A stretch of 64,000 bases of DNA from Latrodectus hesperus (Eukaryota > Arthropoda > Arachnida > Araneae > Theridiidae), in NCBI GenBank assembly GCA_037975125.1, contig CM075862.1, positions 40,886,024-40,950,023 of the forward strand, read 5' to 3'. Each line of letters begins with the position of its first letter. The stretch's first letter is position 1. A model generated the notes under the pieces. It searched no databases and was not told the DNA's origin. It worked only from the letters and a program-made list of their open reading frames with translations. Shown piece after piece: positions 34,190 through 41,148 of the stretch. The position numbers and the translations under genes were made by a program.

Positions 34190-35809
34190 TTATTCTGGTC
34201 TTTTCGACTCTGGATTCTCCAAATGAATTCTAATATCTGCTTGACATTTGGCACAATTTGCAATCATCAAGTTTATTATTTCGTTCAAACGCGTAATTTC
34301 TTCCGTTTTCAGTTTCACAATTTCATTCGCATGGTCAAGATCCTTCTTTAAAATTTCCATCTTAGACACAAAGATTTCGTTACTGGCTTGAAGCTTGTTC
34401 AACATTCTGTGCTGAGAAAAACCCATTTTGAACCAGTCGCCGTCCGAGTTTAAATTCATCAGCGTATTGCCTTGATTTTTCAAATGGTAATTTGCAAATT
34501 CCCGAGTAGTCATCGATTCCATAATCTCGCACGGTTCCAAAGGATACGACACACCGTTCAACCAACGGACGAATGGTCCACCGCCGCCCATCACGTATGC
34601 TCGTAAATTCACGATCGGTTTCTCTTTTGCGATCCGCTGATTCAATGGATCAAATCTTGGCACGCAATTACGAATGCAAAATTCTTCAGTTTTTCCGTAC
34701 CAAATATAATTATCTTTCACACGTTTTAATCTTTTCGTTTCCAGAGAACCGACATCACAATTTTTAGTCGTCTTCTTCACGTACGCGTCCATCGTTCCGT
34801 TCATCAACAGGGCCATCCAAAAAACGGCGTGGGGGACCATCGGCACGTTCAAATTGCTGTGATAGCCGGATTCGGACACATACGACGTCTTGCATTGAGA
34901 TTTCTTACTGCTCAAATAATAAATCGTGTTCAAGAAATGAAGTTTAGACACAATCTTTTTCTTATAACCTTTCTTTTGATGCAAGTCTTTACGACCACAA
35001 AATTCAACATTCGCCCATTTCTTGAAAAACGTTTCAGAACAACACGTTACCACCAACATGTGTCTGTGATACGTGTACAGAGGATCCATATTAGGTTTGT
35101 GTTCAGCATTACAAGTGCACCAGTAAGGAAGTACGTGCATAGAAACGTTTTGCATTTCAATAACAAAACTGGCCATACTGCCCGCTCGAACTACAACGTG
35201 GAACCATTGGTAACTGGATTCGAAACGAATGTATCGGCGAATCCATTCAGATGCGTCTTTCAAACCAGTGTCAGCATGAAATGTCGTCGTGTTTAACAAG
35301 TCCAGCAGATCGTTTTCAGTCGTGCAGAAAAATGGATCGTTGTTGTTGTTTTCTAACACGTCCAGCAATTTTTCACGAGATTCCACCATCAGCCAGAAAG
35401 GAACCGTGTTCGTTTCCAAGTCCACACACAGTCTGTTCATGTACTCGTTCAATTCGATTAAAGAGCTCGGATTACGATAAAACGTTTCGCAGTCTTCGCA
35501 AATACCATGCTGCTGTTCATCTTGCTGCTGATGAACCACTGGACGACGGCGTCTTCTTCTTCTCACATCGTTCTGGCGAATAAAATTATCAAGACATTGC
35601 TTCAAATGTTCACCATGCATTGTCTTTTTGCCACGAGGCCAACTATACGTACCACAAAAACAACACGAAATCCTAGCGTCGAAATTAAAATCGAAACAAT
35701 CCAGTCGATGTTTAGAAAATTCACGAACTCTTATGCGCGAAAAGCAATGGGGACAGTGGATCTCTTGCTTACTGCCCCACAAACGAGCTTTGTACGCGGA
35801 ATAAGCCAT
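34190..35809 (-). CDS. Cys/His-rich protein, paralog B (complete, 539 aa)
   Basis: Starts at the ATG at 35809 (MAYSAYKARLW), which aligns with the conserved start region of paralog A. Zinc-finger-like modules: C19/C22/H34/C38 and C49/C52/H68/C72, then seven Arg (83-89) and a CEDC pair (104-107). Central conserved blocks include WIRRYIRF, YWCTCNAEHKPN (229-240) and TYHRHMLVV, where H248 and H250 precede a hydrophobic strand. About 48 residues on comes YYLSSKK (297-303). This H-x-H plus Tyr/Lys spacing recalls HUH replication endonucleases, but the middle residue is Arg and paralog A lacks the Lys, so this is only a hypothesis. The last 100 residues are a Lys/Glu-rich coiled coil ending near a CAKC pair. 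The stop codon overlaps an AATAAA poly(A) signal. No family recognised. Confidence 0.82.
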   Translation of the reverse strand: MAYSAYKARLWGSKQEIHCPHCFSRIRVREFSKHRLDCFDFNFDARISCCFCGTYSWPRGKKTMHGEHLKQCLDNFIRQNDVRRRRRRRPVVHQQQDEQQHGICEDCETFYRNPSSLIELNEYMNRLCVDLETNTVPFWLMVESREKLLDVLENNNNDPFFCTTENDLLDLLNTTTFHADTGLKDASEWIRRYIRFESSYQWFHVVVRAGSMASFVIEMQNVSMHVLPYWCTCNAEHKPNMDPLYTYHRHMLVVTCCSETFFKKWANVEFCGRKDLHQKKGYKKKIVSKLHFLNTIYYLSSKKSQCKTSYVSESGYHSNLNVPMVPHAVFWMALLMNGTMDAYVKKTTKNCDVGSLETKRLKRVKDNYIWYGKTEEFCIRNCVPRFDPLNQRIAKEKPIVNLRAYVMGGGGPFVRWLNGVSYPLEPCEIMESMTTREFANYHLKNQGNTLMNLNSDGDWFKMGFSQHRMLNKLQASNEIFVSKMEILKKDLDHANEIVKLKTEEITRLNEIINLMIANCAKCQADIRIHLENPESKRPE

Positions 35810-35858
35810 ACTTCTCAAACATGAACTGAACTCGATACTCTTTATTTGTAAGCAACAA
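35810..35858 (-). promoter_or_regulatory. Core promoter candidate of paralog B
   Basis: On the minus strand an arthropod-type initiator TCAGTT lies at 35829-35824, about 15 bases before the ATG. An AT-rich ACAAATAAAG element is roughly 15-20 bases further upstream. The TATA-like element is closer to the initiator than usual, so its role is uncertain. This would give a very short leader, as at the neighbouring genes. Confidence 0.4.
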
Positions 35859-35860
35859 CA

Positions 35861-36030
35861 GGATTCTTTTTAAATAATACAAATCATACAGAATACTACA
35901 TTGAAGGCTTCTTTTTAAATAATAAAATTCACAAACACAAAAAAAATCATACAGAATACTACACTGAAGGCTTCTTTTTAAATAATAAAATTCAAAAACA
36001 CAAAAAAATTATATAGTATACTAAACTGAC
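35861..36030. repeat. Tandem repeat, 63-bp unit, about 2.7 copies
   Basis: The unit contains AATCATACAGAATACTACA, GAAGGCTTCTTTTTAAATAA and AAAATTCACAAACACAAAAA. Copies begin near 35883 and 35946, with a partial unit before and a decayed one after. It lies just upstream of paralog B's minus-strand promoter, so an enhancer role is possible. Confidence 0.85.
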
Positions 36031-36161
36031 AATTTGGTCATGGCTGGTAAATATATATGGTAATAGCTGGGATACACGCTACTTGTATTTTTTCCTTTCC
36101 TCTAAAAGATTTTCTTTCGATGATTTGAGCTCGAGCTACTTCAATCCAAGTGTAATCGTGA

Positions 36162-36192
36162 ATGACGTCAGTCACGTGATGACTGACGTCAT
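36162..36192. promoter_or_regulatory. 31-bp palindrome with two CRE sites and an E-box
   Basis: Perfect 13-base arms (ATGACGTCAGTCA and its reverse complement) flank the 5-base spacer CGTGA. Each arm has a full CRE/ATF site TGACGTCA, and the centre forms a CACGTG E-box. Palindromes with CRE-like motifs inside repeat blocks are known from the homologous regions (hr) of baculoviruses, where they act as enhancers and origins; applying that here is inference. Confidence 0.75.
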
Positions 36193-36289
36193 CCAAAGCT
36201 TTTGTCGCTAAAGGTCCGAGGATTAAATAAACGTTCAAAATTCACAGGAAACCATTAAATAAAGGAGATCAAATTTTGTTTTTTTCCAA

Positions 36290-36665
36290 AACGAAAGGTT
36301 TTTCCAACAGACGGTCAAAAATATCTTGTAACAGGATCTTTTCAATAGAATGCTGGAATAAAGAAGTAATACTGTCCCAAAGGAAATTTTGTAAAATCTG
36401 ATCTTTCAAATCCGGGAGAATCACTGGAGAGGAATCGTGTAAAATCTGATCTTTCAAATCCGACAGAATCACTGGAGAGGAATCTTGTAAGTAACTGATC
36501 TTTCAAATCAGAGAGAATCACTGGAGAGGAATCTTGTTAAAGGGAAATCTCATGAAATTGTGAATCTGGAATAAAGAAGTCCCAAAGGAAATCTTGTGAT
36601 CTCATGAAATTGTCACAATCTGGAATAAAGAAGTCCCAAAGGAAACAGCTGATCACATGAACTAA
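36290..36665. repeat. Interleaved direct repeats upstream of paralog B
   Basis: Two repeat types follow one another. The first (CTGATCTTTCAAATCCGNNAG plus AATCACTGGAGAGGAATC) occurs three times at about 36398-36536 with ~49-base spacing. The second (CTCATGAAATTGTGAATCTGG plus AATAAAGAAGTCCCAAAGG) occurs about three times, with copies at 36549-36650 and a partial one at 36355-36385. Minus-strand frames through it encode repeated short peptides, but the unit length breaks the frame and no ATG-led gene fits. I treat it as a regulatory or structural repeat. Confidence 0.75.
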
Positions 36666-36885
36666 TCTTTCAAATGGTCGAAGAAAATCTTATAAACCTT
36701 CCACAAAAAAAAAAACGGTTAGCAAACCACAAGACCTGGTATTGATAAAATAAAAAAAGAACCCTATTTATTCACAAGTGAAGATAGAAGAAGAATATAA
36801 ACCAAATATATAGTAAAAAAAAAAATAAATATATATTGTGTATATTTATTTTATTTTATTTTTTTAAACATATCTCTTAGAGTTT
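36666..36885. other. Intergenic A-rich tail region
   Basis: Contains A/T-only stretches downstream of the 36886-37596 gene, with several AATAAA motifs on the minus strand that would serve as its poly(A) signal. Confidence 0.5.
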
Positions 36886-37596
36886 TCATTCTTCTTCATC
36901 ATTTTTAACGTCTTCGAATTCACTGTGAGAAGATTCCACTATTATTGGTGTGGCTATTTCAGAAATCGTCTTGCTTTCCACAATTCTTCTTCGCTTGTTG
37001 GATTTCTTATTCTTTCCGGCTTCTTCTTGCTTCTTCCATTCGATCACATCGTGCAAATATTCTCCGACAATGTCGAGATAGACGTGCGTTTCTATTTGTC
37101 CGATGAAGATTGCTCGAATCAATTGTTCCACTTGTTTTGGATTTACACAAACACCGGTTCGATACATTTCTCGGACGGCGCGTACGTGTCTGACCTTATA
37201 ATCTTCCAGAGTCCATTTCAGATTGTCCACGTATCGTTTGAGATCCGATCCACCAACTAAATTGTCGACGGCAAACAGTTCGTAAACGAGCTTGCAAGGA
37301 TTCTTGGCAAGAATTCCGGCCAGCTTGAGAACATCAGAAGGTTTGGCAAAATCCTTGGCCAACATTCTTTCGATGAATTCGTCAGGATGCTTTTTCTGAA
37401 TTTCTTGTAACAGTTCGTGAAGACTGGAATCGAAGAGACATGTTCCGTGTCTTATGGTGTTCAGCAAATCGAACCAAGACATGTTGAACGTGTCGGTTGT
37501 CAATCGTTTTAAAATCCGCAAGACGATCGTTTCTTTGGTTAAGTGTGGATTGCTTGAAGCCAAGAGCTCAGAAGAAACAAGAGGAATGAGATCCAT
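36886..37596 (-). CDS. Unidentified virus-like protein, 236 aa
   Basis: The ATG at 37596 (MDLIPLVSSELL) is chosen because a TATA box at 37640-37633 lies 37 bases upstream, leaving only a very short leader; the longer open frame to 37629 would need a GTG start. The protein is mostly helical and soluble, without signal peptide or membrane helix. Near the C-terminus there is a basic cluster (KNKKSNKRRR, a likely nuclear localisation signal) and a terminal acidic tail (EDVKNDEEE). Gene order, strand and promoter type match its neighbours. No family is recognised. A nuclear regulatory or DNA-associated role is conceivable from the basic and acidic C-terminus but not shown. Confidence 0.75.
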   Translation of the reverse strand: MDLIPLVSSELLASSNPHLTKETIVLRILKRLTTDTFNMSWFDLLNTIRHGTCLFDSSLHELLQEIQKKHPDEFIERMLAKDFAKPSDVLKLAGILAKNPCKLVYELFAVDNLVGGSDLKRYVDNLKWTLEDYKVRHVRAVREMYRTGVCVNPKQVEQLIRAIFIGQIETHVYLDIVGEYLHDVIEWKKQEEAGKNKKSNKRRRIVESKTISEIATPIIVESSHSEFEDVKNDEEE

Positions 37597-37632
37597 GTCG
37601 ATCCAATGAATCCAAGAGAGACGATCCACTTG

Positions 37633-37640
37633 GTTTTATA
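37633..37640 (-). promoter_or_regulatory. TATA box of the 236-aa gene
   Basis: TATAAAAC on the minus strand, 37 bases before the ATG at 37596. Transcription would start about 10 bases before the start codon. Confidence 0.6.
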
Positions 37641-37681
37641 CTAATCGAGTCCAATGTATGAAATATAAAATATAGAAATTA

Positions 37682-38446
37682 TTATTTACTTGGGAAAAAA
37701 TATTCTATATCTCCATTATTATAGAATATTCCAATTTTCATAATGTTTCTTTGCGTTTGGAAATCAAAATATCTTTTTCCTCTTTCCATAGGACTCGAAG
37801 GACACTCGTTCGTTGAAATAAAACAAGGCTCACTTGAATCGTTCGACGTCTGGTTAAAATGGCAAGTCTCGTTCAAAGAATTTGCTTGAATCTCAGCTTG
37901 ACTACTTCTTTCGTTCAAAGGACTTGGTGGTCTAACAGCTTGACTCGTTGATTCTCTCTCGTTCAAAGGAATATCCATTCTCCATGGTCTTTTTTCATAA
38001 ATTTTAAGAGCTAGAAATTGTTCGACCACAAAAGGAACCAGTTTCGCATTATCATTATTTTCTTCGCATGCTACGAGCAAAGGACAGTTTTGATCGTATG
38101 CTTGTCCGAAACTTTCCATGCTGCCGTAAACTACGACGTGTCCACTGGTAAACAAGTAATTGAGACGTTGAGCACGTTCGGCGTATTTGGTTTTCATAAA
38201 CATGTAGCGGAGAGCTTTCGACAAGTCAATTATTCGACAATTCAAGATCTTTGATGAATAATAATGGGCAGGTATCCCTGGAACATCGGAAAGCTTTATC
38301 CAATCCTTGTATTTGATGGCATATGGATTCTTGTAATTCCGAATCTTGCCAAAATCGTACAGCTTGATGAACAAGTTTCCGTCAGGTGCAATTAAACAAG
38401 AAACCATCAGTTGATCTCCAATGAACGGCTTGAGGTTGAACCACAT
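37682..38446 (-). CDS. Unidentified virus-like protein, 254 aa
   Basis: True ATG at 38446 with a TATA box about 85 bases upstream (38539-38531). The first ~150 residues look like one compact domain with mixed strands and helices (GDQLMVSCLIAPDGNLFIKL, LNYLFTSGHVVVYGSMESFG). The stretch that follows is Ser/Asn/Pro-rich and carries an imperfect repeat around PLNERxSxQA, so it is probably disordered. The C-terminus returns to an ordered segment (IMKIGIFYNNGDIEYFFPSK). No signal peptide or membrane helix. It shares strand and promoter style with the gene downstream. No family recognised. Confidence 0.75.
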   Translation of the reverse strand: MWFNLKPFIGDQLMVSCLIAPDGNLFIKLYDFGKIRNYKNPYAIKYKDWIKLSDVPGIPAHYYSSKILNCRIIDLSKALRYMFMKTKYAERAQRLNYLFTSGHVVVYGSMESFGQAYDQNCPLLVACEENNDNAKLVPFVVEQFLALKIYEKRPWRMDIPLNERESTSQAVRPPSPLNERSSQAEIQANSLNETCHFNQTSNDSSEPCFISTNECPSSPMERGKRYFDFQTQRNIMKIGIFYNNGDIEYFFPSK

Positions 38447-38506
38447 CTTGAAAAAACGACAAGCTTTCCAAAAAAACGTCTGAACACTAGGCGAGTAAGA
38501 AAGCGA

Positions 38507-38698
38507 ATGAATCTAGAACGAAACGCGTCTCCTTTTATACAACCGCACGGCTTTATTTACAACACGATGTTGAAATATTCAAGCATCTCGAATTTCAAAA
38601 TTTTTTTAAGGTCGATTGCACAAACAATACGTGAAATAATGATCGATGAAACGGATGCAGACTACGAAATCGATGTTACACCACCATTTCGTAGTTGA
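38507..38698 (+). CDS. Small ORF antisense to a promoter, ending just before the inverted repeat
   Basis: From the ATG at 38507 the plus strand encodes 63 residues with a basic first half and an acidic tail (DETDADYEIDVTPPF). It overlaps the TATA box of the minus-strand 254-aa gene and stops 15 bases before the left inverted-repeat arm. It may be a small gene or the leftover of a gene cut by a rearrangement at the arm boundary. Confidence 0.3.
   Translation: MNLERNASPFIQPHGFIYNTMLKYSSISNFKIFLRSIAQTIREIMIDETDADYEIDVTPPFRS
38531..38539 (-). promoter_or_regulatory. TATA box of the 254-aa gene
   Basis: TATAAAAGG on the minus strand, 85 bases upstream of the ATG at 38446. The downstream sequence has ATTCATTCG-like initiator candidates. 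Confidence 0.6.
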
Positions 38699-38729
38699 AA
38701 GACCATGAGAAGGACAGTCGGTCGAAAAA

Positions 38730-38981
38730 ATGTGTGAGCACCGGTACCCTTTCGAATATTATTCACATTGGAAAATGCGGACCTTTGAAAAGAACGAAAT
38801 GAATTTATGTGGCATTCAAATTAAATCCGAGCGAGTTTTTCTTATATCACGTAAAATTAAATCAGGGAACAGCAAACAATTGCAGATTCTGAAATCAAGA
38901 TATCGCGTACTTGGAAAGAAAAAATACAAATTTCACAAGCATTGCGTGCGTCCTGTCAAGTCGAATCCGTTGCTCATTTGA
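38730..38981 (+). CDS. 83-aa basic protein encoded in the inverted repeat, left copy
   Basis: Starts at an ATG 16 bases inside the arm (MCEHRYPFEYYSHW). It is Lys/Arg-rich throughout, with a basic C-terminal half (KSRYRVLGKKKYKFHKHCVR) and three cysteines; no signal peptide or membrane helix. The identical protein is encoded by the right arm on the opposite strand. Its persistence in both arms may simply reflect recent duplication or gene conversion. No family recognised; nucleic-acid binding is only suggested by charge. Confidence 0.6.
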   Translation: MCEHRYPFEYYSHWKMRTFEKNEMNLCGIQIKSERVFLISRKIKSGNSKQLQILKSRYRVLGKKKYKFHKHCVRPVKSNPLLI

Positions 38982-39133
38982 AGAGTTGTGTCTTTCGCCT
39001 TGTTCGGAAAATTTATTAGTTTAATTTATTTTCCGTTTCATACGTTAATTGTAGATTAAAATCATTCAAGCATGAATTGTGTGAAACGTATCCATATAAA
39101 CTGTTGTATTAAGAGAAACCAACACATTTTCGT

Positions 39134-39247
39134 ATGGGAAAAAACAATTTTGATAGAACAAACAGAGCATATCACGGACGGCGAAAATATTTTTTCCGCT
39201 GTGTAAGAAAAAAAGAAGATAGAATTATTTCTTCGTGTAATTGTTAA
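39134..39247 (+). pseudogene. Short version of the second inverted-repeat ORF, left arm
   Basis: Begins exactly like the 96-aa ORF of the right arm (MGKNNFDRTNRAYHGRRKYF). The extra A of this arm shifts the frame and the ORF ends after 37 codons. It is either a frameshifted copy or a noncoding match. Confidence 0.35.
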
Positions 39248-39284
39248 TTTAAATAGTTACAGAGTTATCGGGAAGCTCATTCAT

Positions 39285-39744
39285 TTTAAAAGCAAAACAT
39301 TGAAATCCAGAATGTCCAAAAAAATAAGTTTCAAGAATTTAATAATTCCAAATTGTAAGAAAACGAATGAAAACACATTAGTTTGTATAAATTTATAATC
39401 ATATCTGATCACGCTGGGAAGAACGTCCTGTTTGAAGCGAATCGACAATACATCTGACTCTAAGAGCGGAAGTCTCCAGCCTTTAAATAGCGTGATTATG
39501 AAATACAAAAAATGAAGTTTGATATTATGTCTCAAATTTTTTTCTATCTTTTATAGTTCCCAATCTTATAATTTCAAAATTTTCTGTAATCTTTGCGTAT
39601 ATAAAGGGTCCATTCGATCTTCATTTCCAGGTCGATTGGACTTTAAAAAGAATTTCAAACTTGGAATTTTTTTAAAACTATTAAATTAATTTTTTTAAAT
39701 TTTTCATTTTTTTTAATATTTTACCTTCTATTTTTCTTAATCTT
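39285..39744. other. Loop region between arms, noncoding part
   Basis: No ATG-led gene is convincing; a minus-strand frame at 39281-39535 starts at TTG and is hydrophobic. A TATATAAAGGG motif near 39598 is a possible plus-strand promoter with no ORF directly after it. Confidence 0.4.
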
Positions 39745-39748
39745 TGGC

Positions 39749-39757
39749 TTTAAAAGG
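39749..39757 (+). promoter_or_regulatory. TATA-like box before the signal-peptide gene
   Basis: TTTAAAAGG lies about 70 bases before the ATG at 39820, followed by a TTCATTTTCA initiator-like stretch about 30 bases downstream. This spacing resembles the promoters of the minus-strand genes. Confidence 0.5.
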
Positions 39758-39819
39758 AATCCGCATTTCGTTCAAGCTTCATTTTCATTGACGCACTAAG
39801 AAATTAGCGACAATTCTTG

Positions 39820-40134
39820 ATGATCAAATTTTTTATTTATTTATTTTTTTTGTCTCTTCTCGTTTCTCACGGATTTCAATTTTGCAAGTTACAAGAATCT
39901 CAAAGCAATTTTACACACACACACACATATAAGTCTTCAATCGAACGATTTAATATAAGTTTGGAAATTCACGGTTGTCCGAAATTCAACGTATTGGCGA
40001 ATCAAGAAGACCATAGAAAATGGCAATGCAATTGGCACACGGAGATTATGGAATCGGAAGACTGCCATTGTGCTATGGTCGAAGTGTTTGTTTTCAACAG
40101 GTTCGTTCAAAACGAATTAATGTGGCAAGCATAA
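39820..40134 (+). CDS. Small secreted-type protein with signal peptide, 104 aa
   Basis: ATG at 39820. Residues 1-19 form a typical signal peptide (MIKFFIYLFFLSLLVSHGFQ); the following mature part has two probable N-glycosylation sites (NFT, NIS) and several cysteines (FCKL, HGCP, WQCNW, EDCHCA), as in small disulfide-bonded secreted proteins. A run of ACAC bases encodes the THTHTY stretch. It lies alone on the plus strand in the loop between the inverted-repeat arms. The role is unknown; a secreted factor or virion surface component are both possible. Confidence 0.6.
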   Translation: MIKFFIYLFFLSLLVSHGFQFCKLQESQSNFTHTHTYKSSIERFNISLEIHGCPKFNVLANQEDHRKWQCNWHTEIMESEDCHCAMVEVFVFNRFVQNELMWQA

Positions 40135-40145
40135 TAATCGATGTA

Positions 40146-40258
40146 ACAATTGTCACAACAAACGTTTTTTTTAACGTTGAAAACAAGATCCAAAGATCTT
40201 CATGTTGATAATGACTTCTTACTGGTCCTGTATAAAAGGAAGAGCGTGTCACAATTGC
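40146..40258 (+). repeat. Promoter-containing direct repeat, copy 1
   Basis: Shares the order TTGTCACAACAA, ACGTTGAAAACAAGA, CCAAAGAT, TTCATGTTGATA and GTATAAAA with copy 2 near 40793. TATAAAAGG at 40231-40239 is a good TATA box directed at the ORF 40307-40657. Confidence 0.8.
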
Positions 40259-40306
40259 TTCTCGGCTTTCAAAGCGTGCGGATTGTTTCTTTTATTAAGA
40301 AAATAA

Positions 40307-40657
40307 GTTTCAGTATTACATTGCAATTATCAAAATTACGTTGCAAGACTAAAGACTATTGAAAAAGACAAGGACGAAATAGTTGCCAGTGAATTGCAAT
40401 TCATTAGCGTTGTGGACGGGTCTAAGATATCGGTCTTTTCTGGATTGACGTCTTTCGAACTGCCAAAGACAAATGACGTGAAAAGATTCGTTGTACCATC
40501 CCATGAAATTGGAAACTTTTTAAAAGAACATTTATTCCGTGAAGAAACAATAATTGCAAGCGATCAGCCGTGCACATTAAGCTATTTGCGATGCTACGTT
40601 CCCTTAGTCAAACATTTTCCAAAACACATAATTGACGAACTTTTAAAATTCGACTAG
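40307..40657 (+). CDS. Incomplete ORF of 116 codons without a start codon
   Basis: Open from the stop at 40304-40306 to a stop at 40655-40657, with no in-frame ATG at all. Composition is coding-like (YVARLKTIEKDKDEIVASE, LFREETIIASDQPCTLSYLR). A good poly(A) signal AATAAA follows at about 40694, and a TATA box lies 70 bases upstream. An acceptor-like TTTCAG ends at 40313, so it could be a 3' exon, perhaps of the signal-peptide gene; otherwise its start has been lost. No family recognised. Confidence 0.45.
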   Translation, partial: VSVLHCNYQNYVARLKTIEKDKDEIVASELQFISVVDGSKISVFSGLTSFELPKTNDVKRFVVPSHEIGNFLKEHLFREETIIASDQPCTLSYLRCYVPLVKHFPKHIIDELLKFD

Positions 40658-40713
40658 TCGGCCTGTGGAAATGGTTAGCCCTTTAGCCATCGTAATAAAA
40701 AAAAATTAAAGGG

Positions 40714-40766
40714 GTAAAAAAATCGCAGAGAGTAGCACATATGTGCGCTGTCTGCGATTTTTTTAC
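40714..40766. other. 53-base perfect-arm hairpin with central CATATG
   Basis: Sixteen-base arms (GTAAAAAAATCGCAGA and its exact reverse complement) enclose a 21-base centre that itself contains the palindrome GCACATATGTGC. It lies 57 bases after a stop codon. It looks like an A-run/hairpin/T-run unit that reads the same from both strands. It may mark a transcript end or act as a replication or processing structure. Confidence 0.75.
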
Positions 40767-40792
40767 GACACACAATGAACCAATTTTGGAAT

Positions 40793-40998
40793 GATTGTCA
40801 CAACAAGTTTTTTTTTCTTTTCTAACGTACGATGTTGAAAACAAGAGCCAAAGATATTCATGTTGATAGTGACTTGTCTTGTATAAAAAGTAACAGTCGA
40901 AAACTTATTTTGGGACGTCTATGAGAATTGTCACAAGTTTTCTTTTCTAACGTACGACGTTGAAACAATATCCAAAGATCCTCATGTTGATAACAACT
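40793..40998 (+). repeat. Promoter-containing direct repeats, copies 2 and 3
   Basis: Copy 2 (about 40793-40920) carries TATAAAAAG at 40882-40890. Copy 3 (about 40926-40998) repeats TTGTCACAAGTTTTCTTTTC, TAACGTACGACGTTGAAAC and CATGTTGATAAC but is cut off by the inner end of the right inverted-repeat arm. This shows that the arm boundary interrupted an existing repeat. Confidence 0.8.
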
Positions 40999-41148
40999 AT
41001 GAATGAGCTTCCCGATAACTCTGTAACTATTTAAATTAACAATTACACGAAGAAATAATTCTATCTTCTTTTTTCTTACACAGCGGAAAAAATATTTTCG
41101 CCGTCCGTGATATGCTCTGTTTGTTCTATCAAAATTGTTTTTTCCCAT
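40858..41148 (-). CDS. Second ORF of the right inverted-repeat arm, 96 aa
   Basis: Starts at an ATG at 41148 inside the arm and reads out of it through direct-repeat copies 3 and 2. It is basic (NRAYHGRRKYFFRCVRKKK). Its C-terminal half is encoded by the promoter-like repeat, which argues that at least that part is not a conserved protein. The left-arm version is shorter because of one extra A. Confidence 0.3.
   Translation of the reverse strand: MGKNNFDRTNRAYHGRRKYFFRCVRKKKIELFLRVIVNLNSYRVIGKLIHSCYQHEDLWILFQRRTLEKKTCDNSHRRPKISFRLLLFIQDKSLST

Larger units (their letters stand above)
38714..39284 (+). repeat. Large inverted repeat, left arm (571 bp)
   Basis: From ACAGTCGGTCG to GGGAAGCTCATTCAT this arm equals the reverse complement of 40999-41568 apart from one base in an A run (seven A here, six in the other arm). 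Both arms stop abruptly at both ends. The outer flanks of the two arms are unrelated (coding virus-like DNA on the left, AT-rich DNA on the right), with no target-site duplication. Confidence 0.95.

Noticed and set aside
33465..35824. Plus-strand frames of 100-155 codons opposite the virus-like genes
   Set aside because: They are antisense shadows of the strongly supported minus-strand paralogs; several start at non-ATG codons and conservation between paralogs follows the minus-strand frame.
36269..36472. 67-codon minus-strand frame with repeated SDLKDQIL peptide
   Set aside because: No ATG start, lies within direct repeats whose unit breaks the frame, and neighbouring frames are equally open.
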